Source of the DNA: Gari tellinella
Taxonomy: Eukaryota; Mollusca; Bivalvia; Cardiida; Psammobiidae
Length of the DNA: 64,000 nucleotides
Direction of reading: 5' to 3'
Assembly: GCA_922989275.2 (NCBI GenBank)
Contig: OV277867.1
Location: forward strand, 4,588,001-4,652,000
Positions 20,333-32,399 of the stretch are shown piece by piece (within the stretch, counting starts at the first letter, position 1; the number at the start of each line of letters is the position of its first letter). The notes below the pieces were generated by a model. It was not told the origin of the DNA, did not search any database, and saw only the letters and a list, made by a program, of their open reading frames with translations. Made by a program: the position numbers and the translations under genes.

Positions 20333-20412
20333 TAACCCATTACTCCATGACTATGCCCTTCAAAGCTCATAATTATTTCTACACAAAGAAAAGTAGTTCA
20401 TACATAGAAGTC
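20333..20412 (+). mobile_element. Family A left-end fragment
   Basis: TTAACCCATTACTCCATG, then cut off by the next copy. Confidence 0.65.
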
Positions 20413-20413
20413 T

Positions 20414-20663
20414 TTAACCCATTACCCCATAGCCTGTAATCAGTATTGAAGATAGTTGACCACTTAAAGCAGGTTGAAAGTAAAGCAGAATGCGCCTTAA
20501 GGCCCATTCTGCTTTACTTTCAATCTGCTTTAAGCTATGATCTGCTAGGATAAAGAAAGTATTTTTATGGTACTTATTCTTGACTGTATCAATTTGAATT
20601 ATTTTCTTATGTGTAGAAATAATAAAAGGTATAAAAAGGCGTATTTATGGGGTAATGGGTTAA
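20414..20663 (-). mobile_element. Family A element
   Basis: TTAA both sides; TIRs and hairpin intact apart from a few mismatches. Confidence 0.92.
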
Positions 20664-20699
20664 AATGGTCACACAAGGCATTTCCAGTTTTTTTCTTGG

Positions 20700-20830
20700 T
20701 GTAAGCTTAAAGTTGGTTGAAAGTAAAGCAGGATGTTCCTTGAGGAGCCTTCTGCTTTACCTTCAACCTGCTTTTAGTGTTCACCTGTCTTCAAAACTAG
20801 CAATAGGCTATGAGGTAGTGGTTTAAGACA
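20700..20830 (+). mobile_element. Family A right half
   Basis: Hairpin and right end only (GGCTATGAGGTAGTGG). Confidence 0.7.
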
Positions 20831-21141
20831 GGTTGCTACTAGCTGGTAAAAGCAGACTGAAAGGTGAACAATTTATGCAGCCAACTTGTAAAGGATGTAG
20901 GTAAAAGATTCCTGTGACTCAACAATCAGGACAGGTTGGACCCTGGAAAATGACCACGGCTGCCATTTCTCCCGATTTTTTCGAAATCTTCAGATATTCA
21001 ATCTAATACCCCTGAAAAGTCTGAAAATGACTTAAATTTCCTAAACGTTTTTCGCTTGATCACAAACCATTTAACAAATAAAGAACTCCTAAGGTTACTT
21101 AATACAGAACACTATTGTCCTGCATTACGGTGCTACCTGTC
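20831..21141. other. Intergenic, unrecognised
   Basis: No frame, TIR or hairpin recognised. Confidence 0.45.
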
Positions 21142-21390
21142 TTAACCCATTACCCCATAAATACGCCTTTTTACGCCTTGAATTAATTTCTCTACTGAAG
21201 AAAATAGTTCAAATTTATACTGTCACAAATAAAAATAATAAATAATTTCTATATTCTAGCAGATAATAGCTTAAAGCAGGCTGAAAGTAAAGTAGAATGC
21301 GCCTTAAGGCGCATTCTGCTTTACTTTCAACCTGCTTTAAGTGGTCACATATCTTCAAAACTAGAAACAGGCTAAGGGGTAATGGGTGAA
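21142..21390 (+). mobile_element. Family A element
   Basis: Left TTAA intact, right mutated (GTGAA). Hairpin intact. Confidence 0.9.
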
Positions 21391-21715
21391 ACAACTGCAA
21401 ATTCATATTCTTTTCAATGATTGTTAAACCTCTCTTATCCAGAAACTATACTAAAACCAAACATTTTCACGGCCACATAGGGTTATGTTCTCAAATCTAA
21501 ATTAAGAAAGTAAGTTTTCATTTGAATGCATTACCAGGACATAGTAGAGGCATCCTAAAGTGCTTATGGATGTAGCCATTCCAAGGCACTTTGTGGATGA
21601 AATGGTTAAATCCAGTATATTATCCGGATTTGTGTAGCTTTAAACTTAAAGTATTATATTTTGAATGCTTAAAAAGCCATTATTTATGAAGTACACTAAA
21701 TTATTAACAACTACG
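21391..21715. other. Intergenic, unrecognised
   Basis: AT-rich; nothing recognised. Confidence 0.45.
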
Positions 21716-21887
21716 CAGTGCTCCAGATATGAGGGAATCCACCATATTCTTCTTCATTTCAGCACCAAATCCTATGGTGTGACTACCCATTAGAATCACC
21801 TCAAGAAGGCAATTCTAATGAGTAGTCACACCATAGGGTTTAGTGCAGATATGAAGGTTTGAAATACTCCCCTTATATGGAGCCCTG
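21716..21887 (+). mobile_element. Family C element
   Basis: CAGTGCTCCAGATA... and ...TATGGAGCCCTG ends, intact hairpin. Confidence 0.85.
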
Positions 21888-21976
21888 ACGATGCTGTTCA
21901 TATACAGTCAATCTTGTGATGAGTGATTTTCATTCACAATAGCATAAACATGTAGTTTTCAAAGACAGGTGACTGC

Positions 21977-22227
21977 TTAACTCTTTGAACCCTAGTCCCG
22001 CATATAGGTGTCCTTTTCAAACAGCGTACATGTGAATAGTACACTTTTCCTATGCAAACATTGAAGACCCAGATCAGAGGGCTCCGAAAGGAGCCCTCTG
22101 ATCAGGGTCTTCACTGTTTGTCATAATGCCAAACATTGACAAAAACAACCCTTAAAAGTCAGAAATTGACTAGACTAAAATGGAAACTGGAATTGTCCAT
22201 TTAAAGCTTTAGGGAGGAAAGAGTTAA
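21977..22227 (+). mobile_element. Family B element
   Basis: TTAA both sides. The left flank GACAGGTGACTGC is the flank of an A/F core, so it landed in an older hairpin element. Confidence 0.92.
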
Positions 22228-22390
22228 TGCACCGTACCATTCAAACAGTATAGACCCTGATCAGAGGGCTCCTGCAGGAGCCCTCTGATCAGGGTCTGTA
22301 CTGTTTGTCATTTAGAAATACATTGTTAAAATTAATCTGAAATAGTCAAAAATAGACCAGCCTAAATTGGGATTATCCATTAAAAGTGTA
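22224..22390. mobile_element. Family B variant, partial, sharing a TTAA
   Basis: Starts at the right TTAA of the previous copy. Hairpin with GGGCTCCTGCAGGAGCCC tip. Confidence 0.7.
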
Positions 22391-22395
22391 TGCTT

Positions 22396-23015
22396 TTTAT
22401 GCCCCAAACATCGACAGATGCCGAGGCATATAGTAATTGTCCTGTCCATCCGTCTGTAACAAGGTTAAGTAGATTTTACCTTTTTTTGTCTAGCATAAAC
22501 ACCACTTACTCAAATGGTTTAATACTTATACAGTTGTTGCCTGTGGCTATTCCCTATCCACCAATATTACACCAAACCTTGATTTTGACATTGGCCTAAT
22601 TTGGACTTCAAATATTTTAAATGGGCAATTTCTTGGTTAACTAGATTTTACCGTTTCGTCTAGCATCAACACAACTGACTACAATGCTTCGATACTTATC
22701 CAGTTATTACCTTGGTTCACTACCAACCCATCCATATTACCCAACCTTGATTTTGCCCTTGACCTAATTTGAACTTAGAATATTTTGAATGGGTTCTTTC
22801 TCGGTTAACTAGATTTTACCTTTTCGTCTAGCATTAACACTGCCTACTACAATGCTTCGATACTTATACAGTTATTGCCTTGGACCATTACCAGCTCACT
22901 CATATTACCCAAGCTCACCTTGACCATTACCTAATTTGAACTTTGAAAAGATTCAGAATATATTGTCAAAGATGCACTGGGGGCATAAGCTTTTATTGAA
23001 TGTGCAGTCTTGTTT
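22396..23015 (+). repeat. TATGCCCC...GGGGCATAA dispersed repeat, third copy
   Basis: Same head, internal units and TTTATTGAATG..GTCTTGTT tail as at 18.3 kb. Confidence 0.85.
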
Positions 23016-23284
23016 GTTTGTTGTTGTTGTTTCTTTTACATTTAGCTCGAAGTTATTTCACTTCCACAAATAAACAAGAAAATGTCTCCACACTAACTGT
23101 TGCAAAAATACACAAGCATGTACAAAATGTACATTATCTCTTGCCTTTGTTCTAAAATCTTCTTGTTTCTATATCATATGTGCCATTTTCAATTTCTTGT
23201 ACCAAAAGATTATTGTCAGAAACAAAGCTTGCTGAATTGTATATACGTTACTGTCTCTGACCTGCTTGTTTCTGTGTTACCTAA

Positions 23285-23760
23285 TACAGTAAAACCTTTC
23301 TATAAGGACCACACTTAAGGTTTATTATTTTGTATTAAAGGATGATGTCTGCTTAAAGCAAGGTGAAAGTAAAACATGTAGCTCTTTTAGGAGCTTTATG
23401 TTTTACTTTTCACTTGTTTTAAGCTGGCACCTTCCTTTTATACAATCATTAGCCTTTTTATACGCCCACCTAATGGTGGTCGTAAATTGGCGTGGCCCTG
23501 TCCATACGTTCATCGGTCCATTACTTTTGGTCGTCCGTCATCATTTGTTTTGTCTGGAGTTTTTTCCGGAAAACTATTAAAAGGGTATTAATGAAACTTC
23601 ACACAATTGTTAAATGTATAAAGATCTGAAACTGAGTAAATATTTAGAGTGATCTGCCCTTGATGTGCTCATATATGCTATAAAAGACTGCCAGTGGGCA
23701 TATTATGTAATGTTTGCAGTGCTCTCATTTTAATGGTCATAATAGAAGGGTTTTACTGTA
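23285..23760. mobile_element. Family F element with internal insertion
   Basis: F ends and TA on both sides. At about 23457-23725 lies a different repeat (TATACGCCCACCTAATGGTGG ... GTGGGCATATTATGTAATG). Confidence 0.85.
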
Positions 23761-23784
23761 TATTTGATCCGAGCTGATCATTTA

Positions 23785-23996
23785 CCCCTGAAAATTTTAA
23801 TGGACAATACAAATTTCAAAATAAGTCTAGTCCATTTCTTAATATTTAGGGTTGATTTTAACAATATATTTCGATATATTCCTTTAGGAGCCCTCTGATC
23901 AGGGTTTATACTGTTTGCATGGGACAAGTGTAATCTTCACAGGTATACTGTTTGTAAATGAATTGTATACTAGTCGCTAGGGCTGAATGTGTTAAA
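23785..23996 (-). mobile_element. Family B element, degenerate
   Basis: CCCCTGAAAATTTTAATGG start, GGAGCCCTCTGATCAGGG arm, CTAGGGCTGAATG end with TTAA. Confidence 0.6.
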
Positions 23997-24392
23997 AAGT
24001 GTAAACCCTGGTCAAATTCTGTCTGAAATGAAGCCTTGGCTTGGTAAACAAGTTGGAAAAATTATAAACAAGATGCGTAAAACAATTATGGCTCTTTGGT
24101 CAAAAATGATTCCGTCCTGAGGTCCGAGTCACAGTCTTATAGAGTTTCATAGTGAAATGTTAAAATAACTTCCTTTGCATATCTATGTCACATGAGCTAG
24201 AAATAGATTTTTCAATGAAAACTTCAAAAATCTTCTTGTCTGAAACCACAAAGACTTAAGCTTAGGTGTTTGGCACTGAACATGTCCTACGCTTGTTCAA
24301 AATATGCCCCATTGGAAAAAAGACCCCTTTCTAGGGGTCACATTTTGTGGACAACCAGCTGAACAATTCAGGGCCATCATGGCTCTCTTGTT
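23997..24392. repeat. Dispersed bivalve-type repeat
   Basis: Stretch with CTTCAAAAATCTTCTTGTC, ending GGGCCATCATGGCTCTCTTG, a layout typical of non-coding bivalve repeats (from memory). Confidence 0.55.
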
Positions 24393-24669
24393 TGTGTTTT
24401 GTACAGATTATACTAGACTTCCTATTTTCTACTTATCTCATAAATCATCGAGTAACATATCCACAGAAACAAGATAATCAAAGTTAAAATGCATTTTTTT
24501 CATGTTGTAAATTGTGATAAATTATCATTAGTAATCAACAATGTTCAGAGATAATTCTGTGAAAATACATAGGTATTTTTGGATAGCTTGCTGCTTGATC
24601 TTGATATGGTAAAAATCCTAAATGTTGGGACACCTTGTATATCTGCTGTATTTATCGTAAAATTTGAAT

Positions 24670-24861
24670 TACAGTAAAACCTCTCTAATACGACCACTGA
24701 ATTGTGTTAATTATTAGGTTACACAACATGTGATTGCTTAAAGCAAAGTGACAGTAAAAGGAGCTTTCTCTTTTACTGTCACCTTGCTTTAAGCAGTCAC
24801 CTGTATTTTATACAAATAATTTATATTTCTTTTAGTGGTCATAATAGAGAGGTTCTACTAT
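24670..24861. mobile_element. Family F element
   Basis: Both ends present. The hairpin has a deletion in one arm (AGTAAAAGGAGC). Confidence 0.85.
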
Positions 24862-24907
24862 ACATGTATTTGCTTTCATCTCTACTGTAATTTGTCCAAA
24901 CTATGCA

Positions 24908-25262
24908 AACAGAATGGTAAACAGTGTAGACCCTGATCAGACTGCTCCCTCAGGAGCAGTCTGATCAGGGTCTACACTGTTTGCTCAGGCATCTCTGCCC
25001 CAATACTTAGGGTTGTTACGGTACTCAATGAAATTATATTTCATGTTTCTCCTTTGTCCCTAGGAAAACCTTTCATATGGTCCATTTTTATTTGTACAAA
25101 AAGTTAAAGACAATGCAAAGAAATTTAGACCCTGCTCAGAGCGTTTCTTTAGGAGCCCTCTGATCTGAGTCTACACTGTTTGCATTGAATGTGTACTCTT
25201 CACGGGTACACTGTTTGTGAAAGTAGTATATATAATTATGTGGCACCAGTGTTTATTGTTTA
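24908..25262. mobile_element. Family B-type elements, degenerate
   Basis: Perfect hairpin at about 24920-24986 (CAGACTGCTCCCTCAGGAGC tip, paired changes in both arms), then a decayed second copy with GAGCCCTCTGATCTGAG. Confidence 0.65.
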
Positions 25263-25388
25263 ATGCATTAAAGGAGACTTAAAATACAGCTGAGAACTCC
25301 TATAGGAACTGTATACTTTACACTTTACTTTCAGTCTGATTTTGGCAGCAACTGTCTCAAACCCTTAAAAAAGCTCCAAAGAAAGGGT

Positions 25389-25579
25389 TTAACCCATTAC
25401 CCCATAAATACACCATTTTACGCCTTTAATTTATTCCTCCACTTAAGAAAATGGTAGCTTAAAGCAGGCTGAAAGTCAAGCAGAATGCACCTTACCCTTA
25501 AAGTGCATTCTGCTTTACTTTCAACCTGTTTAAGTGTTTATTGTCATAACTAGATACAGGCTATGGGGTAAAGGGTTAA
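25389..25579 (+). mobile_element. Family A element, 60-bp internal deletion
   Basis: TTAA both sides; the spacer between left TIR and hairpin is shortened. Confidence 0.88.
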
Positions 25580-25729
25580 ATTATTCTTGGATTTGTATGA
25601 CCATGTGTTACAAGTATAAATAAGGCTCAGTAAAAATGTGAGTTTGTATAAAGCAGGGCTGCCATAAGTTGACATAAAAAATCCTCTAAGATTTCCAATT
25701 TTGCATTTTTCAAGTGCGATTTTACGAAT

Positions 25730-25870
25730 CGTACCTTTTCCCCATCGCCTGTTTCTAGTTTTGTTGACACGTGGCTGCTTAAAGCAGGTTGAAAGTAAAG
25801 CAGAATGCGCCTTAAGGCGCATTCTGCTTTACTTTCAGTCTGCTTTAAGTTACCATGTATTAGAAAAAAA
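25730..25870 (-). mobile_element. Family A element, partial
   Basis: CCCCATCGCCTGTTTCTAG end and perfect hairpin; the right side is lost. Confidence 0.75.
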
Positions 25871-26084
25871 TCCGAAGATTTAGGAAAATTCCGGAGAAAT
25901 GGCAGCCCTGATAAAGGCAACCATACCATATAAAACTGATGCCAAATGTTAATTGACTATGTAGCTAGTTCGGCTTTACTCTGTATTGTTTTGTGAGTTT
26001 ATACCCCATCTCCCCTGTTAGAGGTTCATGTTATGTTCTTAGTCATGTTTGTTTAAGTATTATGGTAAAAACTTTCAAAATTAG

Positions 26085-26155
26085 GTGGACCAACGTCTAG
26101 TGGTAACGTGTGAGACTGACAATCCAGGGGTCGTGAGTGTGATCTCCTGCCTATA
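26085..26155 (+). mobile_element. SINE head fragment (tRNA-like)
   Basis: GTCTAGTGGTAACGTGTGAG resembles a box A region, and GGGGTCGTGAGTGTGATCTC a decayed box B. Truncated by a family B-like fragment (26160-26330). Confidence 0.5.
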
Positions 26156-26351
26156 TGCAAACCATGTATTTTAAAACCCTGATCTGAGGCTCTATAAAGG
26201 AACACTGATCAGGGTCTACACTGTAGGTTTTCAATAAGATGTTAAAAGCAACCCTGGAAAGTCAAAATTCAACTAGATCTAGAATTAAATGCAAACTGGA
26301 AAAATCCGTTTTAAATTCCACGGATCAGTGAGTGAAGACAGTCCATGTATT

Positions 26352-26672
26352 TTAACCCTGTTTACCCCATAGCCTGTTTCTAGTTTTGAGGACAGGTGAC
26401 TGCTTAAAGCAGGTTGAAAGTAAAGCAGAATGTGCCTTAAGGCACATTCTACTTTACTTTCAGCCTGCTTTAAATTATCATCTGCTAGAATATAGAAAAT
26501 ATTTCTTACACAACACCTGTGTGAAAAGAGCGCTATATAAATCTGGTTTAATAATAATAATAATAATAATAATTGTTATATATTTTCATGACTACCTAGG
26601 TTAGAACTATTTTATTCAGTGAATAAATAAATTAGAGGCGTAAAAAGGGGTATTTATTGGGTAATGGGTTAA
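26352..26672 (-). mobile_element. Family A element with SINE/LINE tail insertion
   Basis: TTAA both sides. Between hairpin and right end there is an insert ending GCGCTATATAAATCTGG and (AAT)n at 26551-26571, like the 3' tails of CR1/L2-type retroelements. Confidence 0.82.
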
Positions 26673-26700
26673 GAATGGTTGCTCAACACTGGTTTGTAGG

Positions 26701-27059
26701 TACAGTGTTCCCTCTCTACAACGGCCCTCCCAACAATGACTCCCTCCTTACACCACCCCTGTCGCAGTTCCCTAAAAAGACATGTATGTTCAAACCTTTC
26801 GTGGCTGCAATACCCTCTGCCTAAATATGTCGTCTGCTGTTTTTCTCAAAGTTACATAATGGACATTTTGATAGAAAAAACTTTATCACAAATGACAAAC
26901 AGCTTGAATCCAGATCAGACGCCGCGTTACGCGGCGTCTGATCTGGATTCAAGCTGTTTGCAAATGTAAGCCAAATTACCTCCCTACAACGACTCCCTTG
27001 GAAGAACGCACATATTTTTTGTCTCCCATTGGATGTCCTTTTAGAGAGGGAGCGCTGTA
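26701..27059 (-). mobile_element. Family G element, full length
   Basis: TA ends. Hairpin CAAACAGCTTGAATCC / GATCAGACGCCGCG and complement, nearly perfect over 66 bp. Confidence 0.92.
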
Positions 27060-27189
27060 CAAACATTGATTAGTTTCTTCCCTTTATCCGAGATGTTTTT
27101 ATGTTACAGTATGTTATACAAATCCAATGAGTTTGTATTGTACACATGTATTACCCATACAATGCTGAATTTCAAATGGACTTGCATGT

Positions 27190-27722
27190 TGTTTTTTATC
27201 AATTACTTGTTTATATTGACTCTCATGACCTCATAATGACATTGACATTTTTCAGACATGACCAAAATTGTACTGAGCCCAAGAGTGTGTTATGTTGAGT
27301 ACACATGCCAAATATGAAGTATCTATCAGACATGTAGTTCCAGAGTTATGGCCATTGCTAAATTAACCCTATTTGACTTCTAAAAGACCTTGACCTTTGC
27401 CAGACATGGCAAAAGTTCCTAATTCTAGCACACATGCCAAATATGAAGTCTCTTAGAATTATGGCCAATGTTAAAGTCTGTATCACATGCATTTTCAGTG
27501 TTATGTCCAATGTTAAATTCTCCTTATTTAACATCAGTGACCTTGACCATTGTCGAACATGACCAAAGTTGTACCGAGCGAGTTGGGTATACATGCCAAA
27601 TATGAAGCCTCTATCACATGTTGTTCCAAAGTTATGACCAAGGTTAAAGTTGTGTACAGACAAACAAACAGACAGACAGACTAAAAGCAATATGCCCTGA
27701 CTAAGTCATGCAGGGGCATAAT
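27190..27722. repeat. TGACCTTGACC-type dispersed repeat
   Basis: Internal tandem units with ACACATGCCAAATATGAAG. Ends ATATGCCCTG..CAGGGGCATAAT. Non-coding. Confidence 0.75.
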
Positions 27723-27897
27723 AATATTACAATTAAGTGCAAGTGGTGTCATTTAAAAGCTTGCAATGTTGATGGGGTTTTATGACAATCAAGTACATAT
27801 TGTGCCATTTTAGAGGTTTGCAAAATGTTCTAACAACATGCTTATGGTACTATTGTAGAGGCTTGCAAAATGCCTGTCATTAGATTGCCAATTGTTC

Positions 27898-28127
27898 CTT
27901 TAACCCATTATTTTATAGATACGCTTTTAATCTGTCATTCCTCTAAAGAAAAAAATTCACTTTATAGAGTCAGGAATATGCACCATAAGAAACATGATGT
28001 TTCTTATGGTGCATATTCATGACTAGTTACATATCCTATAACCAAGTAGCTGGTAGCTTAAAACAGGCTGAAAGCAAAGCAGGATGCTTCTAAAGGAGCA
28101 TACTGCTTTACTTTTAGTCTGCCTTAA
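27898..28127 (+). mobile_element. Family A element with a second hairpin
   Basis: The left spacer contains a new inverted duplication (GCACCATAAGAAACAT / ATGTTTCTTATGGTGC at 27980-28014). The right end is replaced by the next copy at its TTAA. Confidence 0.8.
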
Positions 28128-28374
28128 CCCATTACCCCTTAAAAACGCCTTTTTACGCCTCTATTTATTCCTCCACTGAAGAAAATAGTTCCAATTTATA
28201 CAGCCAAGAATATGTATCAGAAGAATTATTTTCTATATCCTTGCAGATGGTAGCTTAAAGCAGGCTGAAAGTAAAGCAGAATGTGCCTTAAGGCACATTC
28301 TGCTTTACTTACAACCTGCTTTAAGTGGTCACCTGTTTTCAAAGCTAGAAATAGGCTAAGAGGTAATGGGTTAA
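28124..28374 (+). mobile_element. Family A element
   Basis: TTAA both sides. The right TTAA (28371-28374) is also the left TTAA of a family B element. Confidence 0.92.
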
Positions 28375-28631
28375 CTCATTGAGCCCTAGTGACGCATATA
28401 TGGGTCCTTTACCAAGAGGGTAGTACCTTTTAAGAGTACAGTGGTCTAATGCAAACAGTGATGTCCCTGATTAGAGGACTTCTAGGCTCCTACAGGAGCC
28501 CTCTAATCAGGGACTTTACTGTTTGTCATTTTGCAATATATTATAAAAACAACCCTAAAAAGTCTAAAATGGACCAGCCTCTATTGTTAACTGGAATTTT
28601 CCATTGGAAGTTTCAGGAGATAATGAGTTAA
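28371..28631 (+). mobile_element. Family B variant element
   Basis: Shares TTAA with the previous element. GAGCCCTAGTGACGC start. Hairpin AGTGATGTCCCTGATTAGAG with an asymmetrical tip. Confidence 0.85.
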
Positions 28632-28861
28632 ACAGACATTTCTGTTCAATACAAAACAAGATGGGGGAGAGGTTATTAATTAAGCGTGCATAATAACTTG
28701 TGTTAAATAAAGTGCTATCGGGATAATTATTGAGACTTGCCCATATACATCTTACAATGAAGTGCTTGTGCTTTCTATGCAATATCTAGATTAAACTTGG
28801 TTTTTTGCTACATTGTATGTTTAGTTGACAGTGTCAATCACTATTGTCACACTGTTTTGTG

Positions 28862-29058
28862 TACAGTCGAACTTCGATATCTCGAACTCGCTTAACTCGA
28901 ACTATCCGATATGTTGACAGATGAACTTCATTATTTCATGCTCGGTTATGTCAAACATACCCGTATTTCAAAGTTAAAACGTGGCTAAGCCACGTTTTAA
29001 CTTTGAAATACGGGTATGTTGGACTTAAACGAGTTCGAGATATCGAAGTTCGACTGTA
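28862..29058 (+). mobile_element. Family D element (TA target)
   Basis: Family D: CAGTCGAACTTCGATATCTC ends flanked by TA, resembling pogo/Tigger-type TIRs. Core hairpin ATACCCGTATTTCAAAGTTA / AAACGTGGCTAAGCCACG, perfect here. Confidence 0.92.
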
Positions 29059-29321
29059 TGTGTTTTGTTTTATATAAGACCCAAGTGTTTTGTTGTGGTA
29101 TAAATTATTATAAGTTTGACTTAATAAATTGGCCTATACAATACTGAGAGTTTTTCTACACAGTGATCAGTGGATTTCCATTGTTTTATTTGCTCATATA
29201 TTGCCAGAGTGTTTAGTGTTGGTTTGAATCCTTACAATGCGGGGTCCTACTGTATATACAAACTGAAGACCCAAACCTGAGGAGGGGTCTCCTCCAGGAT
29301 TGCCGTCTTCTACCCAAGAAA

Positions 29322-29518
29322 TACAGTCGAACTTCGATATCTCAAACTCGTTTAAATCGAACATACCCGTATTTCAAAGTTATAACGTGGCTAAGCCACG
29401 TTTTAACTTTGAAATATAGGTATGTTCGACCTAACCGAGCATGAAATAATGCAGTTCATGTGTCGAACTATCGGATAGTTGGAGTTAAGCGAGTTCGAGA
29501 TTTTGAAGTTTGACTGTA
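29322..29518 (-). mobile_element. Family D element
   Basis: TA on both sides, hairpin with two or three mismatches. Confidence 0.92.
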
Positions 29519-29644
29519 AGTCTCTGCTTCTACAGATCTGAAAATGGCCTTTGTGTCCCTGCTGATGTGGGAGTACCATCTTGAGTGTCAACAGTTGGCA
29601 TCTGGATGTAATGCTAGGTTGCTAGTACATGTACTAGTCATCTG

Positions 29645-29890
29645 GGGCCCATTTTACGAAACATCCGATCGTATGACAAATTTTGTCGTAAGTCATATTC
29701 TTCAATTGTAAATAATTATTTATTTCTCCATCTAATCCTGTCTTGCGACATCTCTTTGGAGTCGTCTTGAAAAGACGATTCCAAAGAGGTATCACAAGAC
29801 AGGATTAGATGGAGAAATAAATAATAATTTGAGTATTTTAGAATTTGACTTCAGACATTTTTGTCGTACGTTTCGTAAAACGTACCCCTG
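29645..29890. mobile_element. Long inverted-repeat element
   Basis: Outer repeats CCCATTTTACGAAACATCCG and a decayed CGTTTCGTAAAACGTACCCC. Inner arms ATTTATTTCTCCATCTAATC and complement with tip GTCGTCTTGAAAAGACGA. Different from families A-H. Confidence 0.8.
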
Positions 29891-30046
29891 AAATTCATCC
29901 TTGTTAGTGTTGATACTAGGTGTATAACTGTTCTGAAAATCTGTTTGTCGGTTGTTGTTGTTGTTTATAGAAAACTCATGAGAGGTGGCAAGCACTTCTG
30001 TTAAGCACTGATAAATAGTCAAATATACTCTAGTGCATGTGTGTAT

Positions 30047-30286
30047 TACAGTGGAGAATCTGTTATTCTTTCCCGTTTAAACGCAAACGCAAAGCGCTAA
30101 AACGTAGAAAAGAACAACTTTTGGACAATTCTGATATTTCATGTTTATCTTGGTGGCAAACAGTTTGGAGCCTGATCAGACGCCGGGTTACCCGGCGTCT
30201 GATCTGGCTCCAAACTGTTTGCACTGCAAATAATAGTTTTAGCGTAAACGTGTTTATTGGGAAAGAATAACAGATTCTCCACTGTA
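30047..30286 (+). mobile_element. Family E element (TA target)
   Basis: Family E: CAGTGGAGAATCTGTTATTC ends, TA duplication, core hairpin GCAAACAGTTTGGAGCC / GATCAGACGCCGGGTTACC. Perfect TIRs. Confidence 0.94.
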
Positions 30287-30317
30287 CAACTATTACATTG
30301 AACTGTCTTGCTGTTAC

Positions 30318-30561
30318 TTAACCCATTGCTACGCCTTTTTATACCTTTAAATATTTATTCCTCCACTAAATAAAATAGTTCCATTTTATACAGTCATGAC
30401 TGTTCGGTAAGAAATACTTTGTATATCCTAGAAGATGGTAGCTTAAAGCAGGCTGAAAGTAAAGCAGAATGCACCCTCAGGCGCATTCTGCTTTACTTTC
30501 AATCTGCTTCAAGTGGTCACCTGCCTTCAAAACTAGGAACAGACTAGGGTAAAGGGTTCAA
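30318..30561 (+). mobile_element. Family A element
   Basis: Left TTAA intact; the right reads TTCAA. Confidence 0.88.
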
Positions 30562-30897
30562 AGACATCCAAAAGAATGCTCTGTGGTGGTGGTGACAGTT
30601 ACCATATGTTTATCCCACCATGAATTGTTAACGTGATCATAATGGAGAGGAAGACTTCGATCGAGACTGGACAGTCAGGCCCCACCCTCAGCAGAGGATT
30701 AATTGTGGCCTGATCAACAAATAAACCGGATAGTGAGTGAGTGAGTGATAAGACTTCATTTATAGTTAGGTCTGCTGATAGTTTAAAAAGTCTCAAAAAT
30801 GTAAATTGTGTTTTTATTTCTGAATATGTTACGACTTGTGTTGTAATGGCTATATAATAATTTATCTTTTGACTGCATTGTGTGTTTGGTACCATTG
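30562..30897. other. Intergenic, unrecognised
   Basis: Contains GAGTGAGTGAGTG (30733-30745) and otherwise nothing recognised. Confidence 0.45.
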
Positions 30898-31146
30898 TAC
30901 AGTGGAGAATCTGTTATTCTTTCCCATTAAACACGTTTACGCTAAAACTAGTATTTCTATTGCAAACAGTTTGGAGCCAGATCAGACGCCGGGTTACCCG
31001 GCGTCTGATCAGGCTCCAAACTGTTTGCCACCAAGATAAACATGAATTATCAGAATTGTCCAAAAGTTGCACTTTCTACGTTTTAGTGCTTTGCGTTTGC
31101 GTACATTTGCGTTTAAACGGGAAAGAATAACAGATTCTCCACTGTA
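30898..31146 (-). mobile_element. Family E element
   Basis: TA both sides, perfect hairpin. Confidence 0.94.
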
Positions 31147-31336
31147 AGAGAACAAACCGTTTTTGGAAGAGCTAATTAGGGTGCTTGTACAGTCCACGTG
31201 TGTTATAAGACTTGTTACTTATATTTGTAGATAAATTACAAAAGCATTTTTTATGATTTGTTTGTTTATCCAACATGATGCTTCAATAAATAAATTAGTA
31301 TTTCGAACACTTGTTGGATTTTCTTCCGTATATCCT

Positions 31337-31500
31337 ACCCATTACTCCATAAACTGTTCTGATATTAAAGAAAGGTGACCAATTAAAGCTGCTTTATTTT
31401 CAGCCTGCTTTGAGTTACAATGTTAGAATATGCAAAAACTATTTTTGTGGTACATATTCATGACTCTACAAAGTGGTACTGCTTTCTTCTGTTGAAGTAC
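31337..31500 (-). mobile_element. Family A element, one hairpin arm lost
   Basis: CCCATTACTCCATAAACTG start, AATTAAAGCTGCTTTATTTTC collapse of the hairpin. Confidence 0.65.
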
Positions 31501-32399
31501 TGAGGGCCAGAAGGCCCTGATATCGCTCGCCTGTTGTACTGAAGCCTGATAGCTTTACCTTTCTGTTTCACCCGTTTTATCTAAATCCATTCAAATTTGT
31601 AGTATAGCATGTAAACAATATACAACCTCATAATTCTAGTATAGTAGAGAACATCAAGGGCAGGTTACTTAAGAGCCTAAACAATACTGAAATGAAGCCT
31701 TTTCTAGCATTTTAAAGTATATCAAGGGCAGATAACTATTGCCACAATGATTAGATTTCAACAATAATTGCACTCCTTCGAGAACTAATAGCTATATACT
31801 TTGTGTGCAAGTATAATCAAAATCCATTGAAAACTGCAGTTGCAAGAGTGTAAACGCTGTTAGATGTGGCATTTTCAGCAATTCAAGGGCAGATAACTCT
31901 TGACCTATTTCAGCCATAATTGCACTTATTCGAACTCTTATAGTCATATACATTCTGAGCAAGTTTGAGAAAGATTGGACAAAATTTGTGGCCTCTAGAG
32001 TGTAAACACTGTTAAATATGGCATTTTCAGCAATTCAAAGGTAGATAACTCTTAAACTATTTGCCTGATTTCAACCAAAATCAAACTCATTCGTACTCGT
32101 AAGGTAATATACAATCTGAGAAAGATTCGATAAATATTGTGGCCTCTAGAGTGTAGACACTGTTAAATATGGCATTTTCAGCAATTCAAAGGTAGATAAC
32201 TCTTGACCTATTAGTCCGATTTCAACCATAATCGAACTCATCCGAACTCTTATGGTTATACAATGTGAGCAAGTTTGAGAAAGATTGGATAAATGTTGTG
32301 GCCTCTAGAGTGTAAACACTAAAATTGTTGACGCCGGACGATGCACGCCTGACATTCAAGGATTGCAAAAGCTCACCCTGAGCTAGCTCAGGTGAGCTA
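31500..32399. repeat. Dispersed repeat with GGGCC..GGCCC head and GCTCACC tail
   Basis: Starts AGGGCCAGAAGGCCCTGATA, internal ~150-bp units (GGCATTTTCAGCAATTCAA, GATAACTCTTGACC), ends with the hairpin AGCTCACCCTGAGCTAGCTC. Non-coding. Confidence 0.8.

Noticed and set aside
25627..25929. Open frames such as 25627-25929 and others containing [12 protein letters not shown]
   Set aside because: They are translations of the family A hairpin (TAAAGCAGGTTGAAAG...), recurring in every copy and on both strands.
27358..27690. 110-codon minus-strand frame
   Set aside because: Translation of the tandem TGACCTTGACC-type dispersed repeat.
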